Source: a bacterium (GTDB taxonomy: Bacteria; Myxococcota; UBA727; JAUIJE01). From it: 64,000 nt of DNA. Positions 43,390 to 50,662 of this stretch are shown here, in pieces. Numbering within the stretch: the first letter of the stretch is position 1; each line of letters starts with the position of its first letter. Location of the stretch: contig JAUIJE010000012.1 of assembly GCA_030431455.1 (NCBI GenBank), forward strand, positions 62,001-126,000, in the 5' to 3' direction. The notes beneath the pieces were generated by a model. That model did no database searches. It worked only from the letters and a program-made list of their open reading frames with translations, and was not told the DNA's origin. Position numbers and translations under genes: made by a program.

Positions 43390-44828
43390 AGCGACTCCAC
43401 AAACGACACCAGCCGGGCGCGTTGTTCGGCCGTGAGCTGGGCAAAGTTGTCCCGGGCGGCGCGGGCTTCGCCCCCATGCCACAGGATGGCTTCTTCGACC
43501 CCGTCGGCCCGGCCGTCGTGAAGCAAGCGCATGTGGCCGTTGACCCCGGGGAGCGCGGACAGGCCCCACAGCGGCGGGGTGCGCCACTCGTTGCCGGACG
43601 CGGAGAAGGTGGGGCGGTGGTCGCTCAGGTCATCGCCCATGTCGTGCAGCAGCAGGTCGGTGTAGGGCCAAATCCGCTGGTCCTGGGCCGCGCTGATGTC
43701 GTGGGCTCCGGTCGTCACCTGCGGAACGTGACACCCGGTGCACCCCACTTCGTAAAAGTGACGCCGCCCCTCGAGGATCTCCTCGCTGCTCCAGGTCTCC
43801 CGGGCGGGGGGCGCGCACAAGCTGGCGTAGGTCGCGACCCGGTTGAACACGTGATCGCTCACGTCTGGCTCGTCCTCTGACTGGGCCTCGAGGCAGGGAC
43901 CTTGGGCCGACGTGCAATCGTCCCCCGGCCGCACGTAGGAGGTCAGCCCCATGTCTCCCGCAAATGCCCCTGCGTTCTGATCGCGCACCGACGGCTGCTC
44001 GGCCTTCCAGCCAAACCGCCCGACCTGCATCTCACCGTGCTCCGCGCTCCACACCCGGGCCACCCGGCCGGAGATGCCGTCGCCGTCCTCGTCGTCGGGG
44101 TCCGCCCACTGTTCGAGCTGGGCCTCGGGGATGGCCTCCAACAGGGCCAAGCCGATCACCGCGGGGGCGACCCGGGGGGACATCGCCACCGGCTCGTCGA
44201 CGTCACCGTAGCCGGTGAAGGCCAATTCGTAGCGAGGCGCCTTGAGCACCACCCGTTGGCCGTCGGCGTAGGCAAAGGGTTGGTTTTCGTATTCGATGGT
44301 CACGGTGCCCTCCGCGGGCACGTCGCCCGCGGCGAGGTTTTGCAGTTGGCCGCCGTACACCGCGTGGGCCTCGGGCGCGCCGTGGGTGGTGGTGCGGCCC
44401 GTCGACAGGCGCACCAAAAACCCCGTCACCTCCTCGTCGCCCACCGGGGGCCGGCCCCGTCCGTCACGCAGGTGGCAGGCGGCGCAGGACCGCGCGTTGA
44501 ACAGCGGGCCGAGCCCGTCCCGGGCGGAGGTCGACGAGACGCCCTGCACCCACGCGGAGGTGAAAAACGAGTTGCCCGAATAGAACGCGTCTTCGTCGTC
44601 GCGGTCGGCGTTTTCGTAGGGTTGCGAGTAGGCGAGGTTGCCGAGGGTGAAGGTGTTGGTCGCGTCCCCGCCCGGCAGCCACTCGGACTCGTCGAGCTCC
44701 GGCACCCCGGGCAGGCAGCCCGCGCCCAGCCCCGCGGCCAACGCCCAAGACAAAAGGAGCCGCCCCGCCGGGACGAAGCCCGGCGGAGCGTGGAGTGTGG
44801 AAGCAGAAGCACGAACCAATGCAGTCAC
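43386..44828 (-). CDS. Di-haem oxidoreductase (DUF1111/DHOR) lipoprotein
   Basis: The 480-residue protein starts at a GTG behind GGGGGAGG (an ATG 14 codons upstream is less likely), followed by a signal with lipobox ALAAGLGAGC. Two c-type haem motifs are visible: CAACH at residues 115-119 and CTGCH at 363-367. The surrounding DGLGPLFNARSC and DLLLHDMGDDLSDHRP are typical of the DHOR family, distant relatives of bacterial cytochrome c peroxidases. DHOR genes commonly sit between two imelysin genes in iron-responsive operons, the arrangement seen here; a role in redox handling of iron or its ligands is inferred. Confidence 0.93.
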   Translation of the reverse strand: MTALVRASASTLHAPPGFVPAGRLLLSWALAAGLGAGCLPGVPELDESEWLPGGDATNTFTLGNLAYSQPYENADRDDEDAFYSGNSFFTSAWVQGVSSTSARDGLGPLFNARSCAACHLRDGRGRPPVGDEEVTGFLVRLSTGRTTTHGAPEAHAVYGGQLQNLAAGDVPAEGTVTIEYENQPFAYADGQRVVLKAPRYELAFTGYGDVDEPVAMSPRVAPAVIGLALLEAIPEAQLEQWADPDDEDGDGISGRVARVWSAEHGEMQVGRFGWKAEQPSVRDQNAGAFAGDMGLTSYVRPGDDCTSAQGPCLEAQSEDEPDVSDHVFNRVATYASLCAPPARETWSSEEILEGRRHFYEVGCTGCHVPQVTTGAHDISAAQDQRIWPYTDLLLHDMGDDLSDHRPTFSASGNEWRTPPLWGLSALPGVNGHMRLLHDGRADGVEEAILWHGGEARAARDNFAQLTAEQRARLVSFVESL

Positions 44829-44859
44829 ATGTCCTCCCCCGCCGCGGGACGCGGCGCGG

Positions 44860-46044
44860 TCAGAATTCACGCGGCGGAACGTCGAGCCCCGCCGCCCGGA
44901 ACGCGTCCTCGAGGAGGTCGCGCACGATGAAGAGTTGATCGATCAGGGTTTGCACCGCGGCGTTGCCGGCGTCGTTGCCCGAGGCGATGGCTTGATCAAA
45001 GGGCACGGGGAGCGCGTTGGCGTCGGCCAGCGCTTGATCGATGGCTTGGTTGATGTCGGTGGCCAAGCCCTCGTCGAGGGCGGTGATCACGTCCTTGACG
45101 CCGTCACCGGACACCCCGTCGTAGCTCCCCCGCCACACGTTCTGGATGCCCTGGATGTCTTGGATCATGTCCCGGTGGGTGTTGTCCGAAAAGCACGAGT
45201 GCTCTTCTTCTTGATCGTGGTTGTCGAGGGCGGGCTTCAGGCGCTCGCTGCCGGTCTCGAACCCGGCGAGCACGATCATGCCGATCATGATGCGCTCCAG
45301 CTGCACCTCGGGGGCGGCGGCGACAAAGTCGACCGCGTAGGTGTCCCCGGTGGGTTGCCAGGCGTCGACGAGGTGTTGGAGATGGCCCACGAGCATGGCG
45401 CTGACCGTCTCCAGGTACAACCGGCGTCGATCCGCGTTGGCGCCGGTGCCCACGATGTAGTCGTCGACCGGGCGATCGCCGGGGCCGTCGCTGGCGGTGT
45501 CTTGGCCCCAGAGCAAGAACTCGATCGCGTGGTAGCCGGTGGCGATGTTCGCTTCGCCCCCTTGCTCGTTGAGGCTCTCGAGGGTGGCGGCGTCGATGGT
45601 GTCGGTGCCCGCGATGATGCTGCCCGCGCCGTCGGGGGTGTCGAGGGTATAGTCGATGTAGTTCTCGTCGAGGGGCCAGGCGTTGATGAAGCCCTCGGGC
45701 CCGGTCTCTTCGTCGTCGATGGGGCCTTCGTAGAAACGAAACACCTCGGTCTGCAGGTAGGGCTCGCGGGCGGCGCGCCAGGCGTCCTTGGCGGTGGCGA
45801 GATTCGCCGCCGTGGGGTCGGCGAGGAACGTGGTGATCGCGCCGTCGAGGTCTTGGGCCGCGGCCAATGTGTCTTCGTAGTTGGCGAGCACGATGTCGGC
45901 GTAGGTCTGGGCGACATCGCCGACGTTGTCAGGCAACTCGACATCGGGACCGGCGTCGGCGCCGCCGTCATCGGTGGACGGGCAGGCCAGCGCGAGGCCG
46001 AGGGAACAGAGGGCAAACGACGTGCGAACAACGCGGAACAGCAT
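44860..46044 (-). CDS. Imelysin (IrpA-type) lipoprotein, first gene of iron-regulated operon
   Basis: The 394-residue helical lipoprotein has a lipobox (LGLALAC) and an Asp/Gly-rich linker. The imelysin signature GxHxxE is present as GYHAIEFLLWG, with His 172 and Glu 175. WPLDENYIDYTL and a second half with FSDNTHRDMIQDIQGI are also typical of IrpA-like proteins. Iron-regulated members are needed for growth at low iron in cyanobacteria, but the ligand is unknown. The ATG at 46044 has a GGAG site. A Fur box at 46065-46085 lies 20 bases upstream, and three or four genes follow in tight order. Confidence 0.93.
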   Translation of the reverse strand: MLFRVVRTSFALCSLGLALACPSTDDGGADAGPDVELPDNVGDVAQTYADIVLANYEDTLAAAQDLDGAITTFLADPTAANLATAKDAWRAAREPYLQTEVFRFYEGPIDDEETGPEGFINAWPLDENYIDYTLDTPDGAGSIIAGTDTIDAATLESLNEQGGEANIATGYHAIEFLLWGQDTASDGPGDRPVDDYIVGTGANADRRRLYLETVSAMLVGHLQHLVDAWQPTGDTYAVDFVAAAPEVQLERIMIGMIVLAGFETGSERLKPALDNHDQEEEHSCFSDNTHRDMIQDIQGIQNVWRGSYDGVSGDGVKDVITALDEGLATDINQAIDQALADANALPVPFDQAIASGNDAGNAAVQTLIDQLFIVRDLLEDAFRAAGLDVPPREF

Positions 46045-46064
46045 GAACTGATCTCCGATGGTTT

Positions 46065-46085
46065 TGATTATTATTCTCATTTTCA
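46065..46085 (-). promoter_or_regulatory. Fur box in front of the imelysin-DHOR operon
   Basis: The plus-strand core GATTATTATTCTCATTTTC (46066-46084) is the reverse complement of a 19-base Fur site; on the minus strand it matches GATAATGATAATCATTATC at 15 of 19 positions. It overlaps the probable promoter of the operon, as expected for iron-dependent repression. It stands out as AT-rich in GC-rich surroundings. Confidence 0.82.
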
Positions 46086-46144
46086 ATTAGGGCCAGTGAT
46101 TTTGCCCGTCAAAGAAAATGGGACAGAAACATGAGATGGCCAGC

Positions 46145-46759
46145 CTAAGTACTTTGAATGGTTGGGCTTTCAAGAAGGTCGGCGGCGAGCTCGAGCCGGG
46201 TCGCGCGGCGGAGGGGCTGCACCGCGGTCAACCGGGGCCCGAGCAACAAAAGCGCGGCGGGGGCCCCCGCGCACAGCGCCCGCCGGGCCGCGGGGTCGAG
46301 GGAGAACCGGAGGTATTTCACCGGGTCGGCGGGGTCGACGTCGGGATGGACGTGAGCGAGGTGGTGGCGCCGGCCGACCCGCAGGGCCACCCCCACGCGC
46401 CCGTCGTGCAGGCCGGCGACGAGGCGGTCGCCGGTGGCGCGACAATCTGATTGCACAAACAGCGTGGCGGTCAGCTCGCCCGGGTTCGCCGACAACGGAG
46501 CATAGGCGGCGAACTCGTGCGCGATCCGTGCCGCGGTGGGGCGTCCGCCGGTCTCGATGTGCAGCACCTCTTGGATTTGGAACAGCACCGTCTGGGCATT
46601 TTCAAACAAAACAGTGCAATGCGGTCCCACCGGGACCCGGCGGCGTTGTTTGCGCGCGGCCATGGCCGCGGTCCAGGTGGGGCGGATCGCGCCGTACAGG
46701 CTGGGGTCGACCAGGAGCGACGGGTGCAGGGGGCGGGGCGAAGGGAGCGAACGGCCCAT
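46145..46759 (-). CDS. DUF3501 family protein
   Basis: The 204-residue cytoplasmic protein has the DUF3501 hallmarks: the basic RKQRRRVPVGPHCTVLFENA, then TVLFQIQEVLHIE, and a C-terminal half with VKYLRFSLD. The family is usually linked to ferredoxin/rubrerythrin-type or iron-sulfur genes and has no proven reaction. The ATG at 46759 overlaps the upstream stop by one base (TGATG) and a GGAG lies inside that gene. It is the last gene of the second Fur-box operon. Upstream in-frame residues are Arg/Pro-rich noise from an overlapping gene. Confidence 0.82.
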   Translation of the reverse strand: MGRSLPSPRPLHPSLLVDPSLYGAIRPTWTAAMAARKQRRRVPVGPHCTVLFENAQTVLFQIQEVLHIETGGRPTAARIAHEFAAYAPLSANPGELTATLFVQSDCRATGDRLVAGLHDGRVGVALRVGRRHHLAHVHPDVDPADPVKYLRFSLDPAARRALCAGAPAALLLLGPRLTAVQPLRRATRLELAADLLESPTIQST

Positions 46760-47187
46760 CAGACGATCTCCGGGGTGAGGGGCAAGCACCGCGGCGATGA
46801 CCGGCGGGGGGCGCGCGGCGCGGAAAGCAGGCGGGCCCATGAGGCGAGGGCGGGCAAGCCGACGTCGTGGGCGAGGCGCACGAGCTCGTCGGCGAGGGGC
46901 CAGGTGGGGACCCGCTCCCGCCGGCCGAGGATGGGGAAAAGCTCCCACGCGCCGCCGGTGAGCGGGGACGGGGTCAGCACCGACAGCCCCACCGCAGCTT
47001 GCCACAGTTGCGCAGGCTCCACGCCCGCGCCGCACAGCCGGCGCCCCAGGGGGCAGCGCGGGTCGGCCCGACGCAGCTCCCAGCCAGCGCCCAGGGGCTG
47101 CACGGGGCGACGCCACCGGGGATCGTGCAACGCGATGTGGCTGGTCTGTCCCGGCGCGAAGGGGGAGGCGGTCACGGGTGTCCACAT
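46759..47187 (-). CDS. Unrecognised 142-residue protein of the second iron-regulated operon
   Basis: The protein has no signal peptide or membrane segment and is rich in Trp, Pro and Arg. It begins MWTPVTASPFAPGQ, has two Cys residues (DPRCPLGRRLCGAG), and ends with a helical region (WPLADELVRLAHDVGLPALA) and an Arg-rich tail. I do not recognise a family. Both of its ends are translationally coupled: its ATG overlaps the stop of the Cys-rich small gene and its stop overlaps the DUF3501 ATG, each as TGATG. That coupling supports it being real and expressed with its neighbours under Fur control. Confidence 0.7.
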   Translation of the reverse strand: MWTPVTASPFAPGQTSHIALHDPRWRRPVQPLGAGWELRRADPRCPLGRRLCGAGVEPAQLWQAAVGLSVLTPSPLTGGAWELFPILGRRERVPTWPLADELVRLAHDVGLPALASWARLLSAPRAPRRSSPRCLPLTPEIV

Positions 47188-47411
47188 CACGCTTCGCCCA
47201 CCGGCCCGAACAGGGGGCGGAGGTCGGCGGTCTGCACCAAGTTCTTCACCGCAAAGTCGATGGCCTCGGCGAAGCCACAGAAGGACGTCTGGTCGAAGTG
47301 CAAGGTGGTCCGCCCCACGGTGACGCAGATGTCGCCGCAACTGCAGCGCTGCACCCGGGCGTGGGCGGTGGCGGACAAGAAACGTTTTTGATGGCAGGGG
47401 CCGGCGGTCAT
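47187..47411 (-). CDS. Cys-rich 74-residue protein, first gene of the second iron-regulated operon
   Basis: The small cytoplasmic protein has Cys residues at 6, 23, 25, 29 and 45 within MTAGPCHQKRF, QRCSCGDICVTVG and TSFCGFAEAIDF. The layout (a CxCG turn, a short strand pair TVGRTTLHFD, then a helix) recalls small Cys-containing proteins such as DUF6686, but the match is loose. Five Cys and the position behind a strong Fur box (47446-47466) suggest metal binding; this is inference. The ATG at 47411 has an AAGGAG site. Its stop overlaps the next ATG. Confidence 0.78.
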   Translation of the reverse strand: MTAGPCHQKRFLSATAHARVQRCSCGDICVTVGRTTLHFDQTSFCGFAEAIDFAVKNLVQTADLRPLFGPVGEA

Positions 47412-47713
47412 CGATCGCTCCTTGAGAAGGTGGTCGGGATCGTTTTGAAAACGATAATCATAATCAACATCATTTTGCAAACCAGAAACGAGCGCCTGGA
47501 TCCGCCGTGGCCGGTGGACGTGGTCGCTGTCCCCCCGGGGCCAAGACACAATGCTGCTGCAGAATGACTGTGCGGGCAGACCCCGGGGCGCGGCGGGGGG
47601 GCGCCGTCTCGTGCGGTCGCCGTGACCGCGGCCACGGGCGGGCGTGGATCGACGCCGGACACCCGGCGGGTCGGACCCGAAACTTCACGCCCCCACACAC
47701 CGCAGGAGCGTGC
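47412..47713. other. Divergent intergenic region with Fur box
   Basis: The 302-base region separates the second iron-regulated operon from the lipase-like gene. It holds the Fur box at 47446-47466. The half next to the lipase-like gene has an AGGAG ribosome site but no promoter I can identify. I see no further gene. Confidence 0.6.
47446..47466 (-). promoter_or_regulatory. Fur box in front of the DUF3501 operon
   Basis: The plus-strand core GAAAACGATAATCATAATC (47447-47465) matches GATAATGATAATCATTATC at 16 of 19 positions, and the flanking T and A extend the symmetry. It lies 35 bases upstream of the ATG at 47411. This is the stronger of the two Fur boxes. Confidence 0.87.
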
Positions 47714-48865
47714 ATGAAGGTCCCCCCCGCCCCGGTTCGCACCACCCCCAATCGCCCGGAAACAATCAGCAATTCGCCCGATACGGCCGTCGCCGACACC
47801 GGCCGCGCGGGACAGACCGCCCGCGCCCCCGCCGGGGATGGGCTCGAGACCTCCCGGGCCACCGCGGCCAGCTTGCGGGCCCCCACCGCGGCCGAGAGCG
47901 GCGCCCGGGATGGCGTCACCCGCACCGGCGACCCCACCGGGGCCCTCGAAAGCCAGCTGCTCTCCGCCCGCACCCGCTCGGCGCCCCCCCAAGCCAAAGG
48001 CGGGGGGGACGAGGCCCCGGCCCGCCGGCGTCCCTCGGTGACCGACACCGTCGACGAAGCGCTCCAGAGCTGGGATCGCGCGGAGGCCGAAGGCCGCACC
48101 ACCCCGGCCCCCCACCGGGAAAACTACTTCGACGACGTCGACGACGTCGCCCCGGTCTACTCCGAGCGCGACGAGCAGGCCACGATCGGCGGCGCCAACC
48201 GCCCCGGCCACCTGGTGCCCGAAGTGGGCGGCGAACCTGGCGCGGGCATGCGCGTGACCATCCACGGCATCAACGACTCCCCCGAGGGGGTTCAAGCCCT
48301 GACCGATCACGCCGCCGGCACCGACCAAGCGGTGAGCAGCTTCCACTACGACGACCAGCGCCGCCGCCTCACCGACAGCTCCCAGGACATGGCCCGCGAG
48401 CTCGGCACCTGGCTCGACGAGCACCCCGGCGAGCCGCTCACCATCGACGCCCACTCCATGGGGTCACGCGTCAGCCTTCAAGCCCTGTCCCAACTCCAAC
48501 GGGAGGGCCGGCTGGAGGGCCACCAGGTCGAGCTCAACATGGTCGCCCCGCCGCTCACCGGCTACGACCGGGCCAACGGGGCCGCGAACGCGCCCGACGT
48601 CCTCAATGGCATTGCCGGCCTCCAGCCCGGCCGGGACATGGGGTCGGAGTCGGATTTCCAGCACGACCTGGAGGCCATCCGCTTCGACGACAACGTGCGG
48701 GTGCGGGTGTTCACCGGGGGCCGGGACGACATCGTCGACAGCTCCACCCCGGAGTTCCGGGAGATGACCCGTCACCTGGGCGCGGAGGTGATTGAGCTCC
48801 CGGACGCCACCCACACCTCGGCGCCGCGGCGCGCGGCGGAGTGGCTCGAAGCCCACCCCGACTGA
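47714..48865 (+). CDS. Lipase/esterase-like alpha/beta-hydrolase with disordered N-terminus
   Basis: In the 383-residue protein the first 130 or so residues are low-complexity (Ala, Pro, Thr, Arg), without signal peptide. The hydrolase domain follows: RVTIHGINDSPEGVQAL, then the nucleophile elbow DAHSMGSRVSLQAL with Ser 248 in AHSMG, an Asp region (VFTGGRDDIVD) and a final His in PDATHTSAP. The triad therefore looks complete. ATG at 47714 with an AGGAG site. A strong intrinsic terminator at 48928-48952 ends its transcript, so it is a single-gene unit. The substrate is unknown; export would need a non-classical route. Confidence 0.82.
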   Translation: MKVPPAPVRTTPNRPETISNSPDTAVADTGRAGQTARAPAGDGLETSRATAASLRAPTAAESGARDGVTRTGDPTGALESQLLSARTRSAPPQAKGGGDEAPARRRPSVTDTVDEALQSWDRAEAEGRTTPAPHRENYFDDVDDVAPVYSERDEQATIGGANRPGHLVPEVGGEPGAGMRVTIHGINDSPEGVQALTDHAAGTDQAVSSFHYDDQRRRLTDSSQDMARELGTWLDEHPGEPLTIDAHSMGSRVSLQALSQLQREGRLEGHQVELNMVAPPLTGYDRANGAANAPDVLNGIAGLQPGRDMGSESDFQHDLEAIRFDDNVRVRVFTGGRDDIVDSSTPEFREMTRHLGAEVIELPDATHTSAPRRAAEWLEAHPD

Positions 48866-48875
48866 GGTCACAGGT

Positions 48876-48891
48876 GCTGCCTTTGGGCAGC
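48876..48891 (+). other. Hairpin in the 3' untranslated region of the lipase-like gene
   Basis: GCTGCC and GGCAGC pair around a four-base loop just after the stop codon. It has no T-tract and precedes the main terminator. Confidence 0.35.
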
Positions 48892-48927
48892 ATGGGTCGG
48901 GTTCGACCGGTGGCGTTTGTCATCTCA

Positions 48928-48952
48928 GGCCAGCCGATCAGGCTGGCCTTTT
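48928..48952 (+). terminator. Rho-independent terminator of the lipase-like gene
   Basis: GGCCAGCC and GGCTGGCC form a perfect eight-base stem around GATCA, followed by TTTT. It is the clearest intrinsic terminator in the window, 63 bases after the stop codon. Confidence 0.85.
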
Positions 48953-49027
48953 CTCGTCGACCACTTAAGGTCCGCCAAACGTTTCTCTCCCCAAGTGGAT
49001 CAAAACAACGCAGCACATCTGGTCACT

Positions 49028-49042
49028 GGCAGGGTCAGTGCG
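49028..49042 (+). promoter_or_regulatory. Possible sigma-54 promoter before the PilZ gene
   Basis: TGGCAGGGTCAGTGC has GG and GC separated by ten bases but a weak -12 (GTGC for TTGC). Transcription would start about 11 bases before the ATG. It overlaps TTGCACAATA-type sequence, so another promoter class is possible. Confidence 0.3.
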
Positions 49043-49063
49043 CCACTTGCACAATAGAGACAG

Positions 49064-49444
49064 ATGGAGATCGTTCACTCGTTCCGATTGATCAAAGACC
49101 GGCCCCCGCGCATCCGGATCAGCGCGCGTGGGGCGGTGCGGGCGTCGCGGTTGCAGCTCGCCACCGTCGAGGACATCTCCGAGGCCGGCCTGTACGTCTC
49201 CTGCGCGTCCCCCCTGCCGGTGGGCACCGAGCTGACAGTGTTCTTCGACATGCCCACCGAGACCGGGTACGAACGCATCTGGGTCCGGTCCACCGTCCGC
49301 CACCGCCAGAAGAAACACGGCTCGACCGGGGGCATGGGGTTGCGCTTTCTGCGGCTCGAGTTTGACCACGCGGAGATGATTCGCGCGTTTGTCCGGCGGC
49401 ACGACCCCCGCACCGTGCAGGTCGAGCTCCAGCTCGCGGCTTAG
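49064..49444 (+). CDS. PilZ-domain protein (cyclic di-GMP binding)
   Basis: The 126-residue single-domain PilZ protein carries the Arg-rich PPRIRIS start (RxxxR region) and the DISEAGLYVS motif (D-x-S-x-x-G), which together bind cyclic di-GMP in this family. GGMGLRFLRL follows. Stand-alone PilZ proteins act as second-messenger adaptors on motility, secretion or development. It converges on a second PilZ gene, and the two coding ends overlap by four bases. Confidence 0.88.
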   Translation: MEIVHSFRLIKDRPPRIRISARGAVRASRLQLATVEDISEAGLYVSCASPLPVGTELTVFFDMPTETGYERIWVRSTVRHRQKKHGSTGGMGLRFLRLEFDHAEMIRAFVRRHDPRTVQVELQLAA

Positions 49445-50487
49445 CTCTCGTCGAGGCCGGGCTCGGTGTCGGCGAGGGTGTGGCTCTCGTCGATCTCCCG
49501 CGCGATGTCGAGCAACAAGAACGCCCCCGACCCGGACAGGGTGCTCGCCCGCGCCACGTCCTGCACCACAAACCGAAACGTCCCGTCCTCGGCCGCGAAC
49601 ATCTCGCGCAGCGCGTCGCGGGGGGCGGCCAGTCCGTCGCAGACCGCGTCCACCGGTTCGCCCTGGCGCACGTAGATTCGGCCGGTGCCGAACGGGCCCT
49701 CGGCCTCGACCACCCCGGTGAGTTTTTCGGAGTTCAAAAATGTGAACAGCGTGGGGAGCCGGACCCGCGAGAGGTTGCCGGACAGCACCGTCTCGGCGGA
49801 GAACAGCGCGTCGTCGTCGGCGCCGGGCTGGACCAGCTTGGCCAACAAACCGTCCATGGCCCGGGAGATGTCCTCGCCTTCGGCCTCGGGGTGACCGAGC
49901 TGCACCTCGACGGAAAATCGCGGCCCGGCCGGGGTGTCGGCCAGGCGGGTGGTGCGCTGGACCGTGCCCATGACCACAAACGGCTCCTTGGCGTCGAGGC
50001 TGAGCTTGACCTGGGTCCCGCGTTCGGCCGGCCAGTTGGATTGGAGCTGGACGCTGTACACCCGGCGCTCAAACCCGGAGGGCACCGGGGCGTCCGGGCC
50101 CACGGGCTTGCCGTCGGCGCTCTCGATGGCTTGGGCGTTGGCTTGGGCGGCGAATTTGACGAAGCGTTTGATCGCGGCGCGCACGTCGTCGTCATCGGGG
50201 AAAAACTCGAACGCCAACCCTTCGGTGCGATCGCCGGCCCACAAGTCCTTGGACTCCACCACCCGGACCAGCACCGCCAGGGTGCTGATCATCATCTTGC
50301 CGCTGGGGTCCGACAGCTCGATGCGCTCCACCGCGCCCGGGGGCGCGGGCATCTTCTGGCATTCGAAGAACAGCCCGGCCTCACTGACATTGCCGCGCCG
50401 CAGCGATGGCTTCTTCTCGAGCCCGACGATGCGGACCCGAAACTGCCACCCCACCCGGTGGGCTCGTCGACGATTGCTCCCCTCCAT
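49441..50487 (-). CDS. PilZ-DUF4388 protein
   Basis: The 348-residue protein starts with a PilZ domain (basic NRRRAHRVGWQFRVR, then GNVSEAGLFF). A second PilZ-like region lies near 150-230 (ERRVYSVQLQSNWP, RFSVEVQLG). The C-terminal DUF4388 domain (LPTLFTFLNSEKLTGVVEAE and GEPVDAVCDG) is a myxobacterial hallmark often found in regulatory proteins. It probably reads cyclic di-GMP and relays it by protein contact. The ATG at 50487 is divergent from the CreD-like gene; a perfect 18-base palindrome lies between them. Confidence 0.87.
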   Translation of the reverse strand: MEGSNRRRAHRVGWQFRVRIVGLEKKPSLRRGNVSEAGLFFECQKMPAPPGAVERIELSDPSGKMMISTLAVLVRVVESKDLWAGDRTEGLAFEFFPDDDDVRAAIKRFVKFAAQANAQAIESADGKPVGPDAPVPSGFERRVYSVQLQSNWPAERGTQVKLSLDAKEPFVVMGTVQRTTRLADTPAGPRFSVEVQLGHPEAEGEDISRAMDGLLAKLVQPGADDDALFSAETVLSGNLSRVRLPTLFTFLNSEKLTGVVEAEGPFGTGRIYVRQGEPVDAVCDGLAAPRDALREMFAAEDGTFRFVVQDVARASTLSGSGAFLLLDIAREIDESHTLADTEPGLDES

Positions 50488-50555
50488 GTCGGCAGTGTAC
50501 GCGCAATCGCAGTGCGTCACGAGCGCAAACGACAAGGCCCGCGGACACACCCCAC

Positions 50556-50573
50556 CGTGTCCGCGCGGACACG
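50556..50573. promoter_or_regulatory. Perfect palindrome in divergent promoter region, probable operator
   Basis: CGTGTCCGCGCGGACACG is a complete 18-base palindrome. A third copy of the half-site, GCGGACAC, lies at 50541-50548, so the region reads as overlapping inverted repeats. It is placed between the PilZ-DUF4388 gene and the CreD-like gene and could control either or both. Confidence 0.6.
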
Positions 50574-50662
50574 GCATCAGCGGACCGCGACCGCCCGGGC
50601 GGCGGCACGCGCCGGCACGTGCCTTGCGTACCCGAACCCCGAACCTCTGTCTGCGAGCACCC

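Noticed and set aside
48870-48927. A GGTTCGACC stretch resembling a tRNA T-arm before a terminator
   Set aside because: No acceptor stem, anticodon arm or CCA end can be folded around it; it is more likely 3' untranslated sequence of the lipase-like gene.
49934-50662. The CreD-like frame extends upstream of 50663
   Set aside because: The extension is antisense to the PilZ-DUF4388 gene, and the natural signal-anchor segment begins at 50663.
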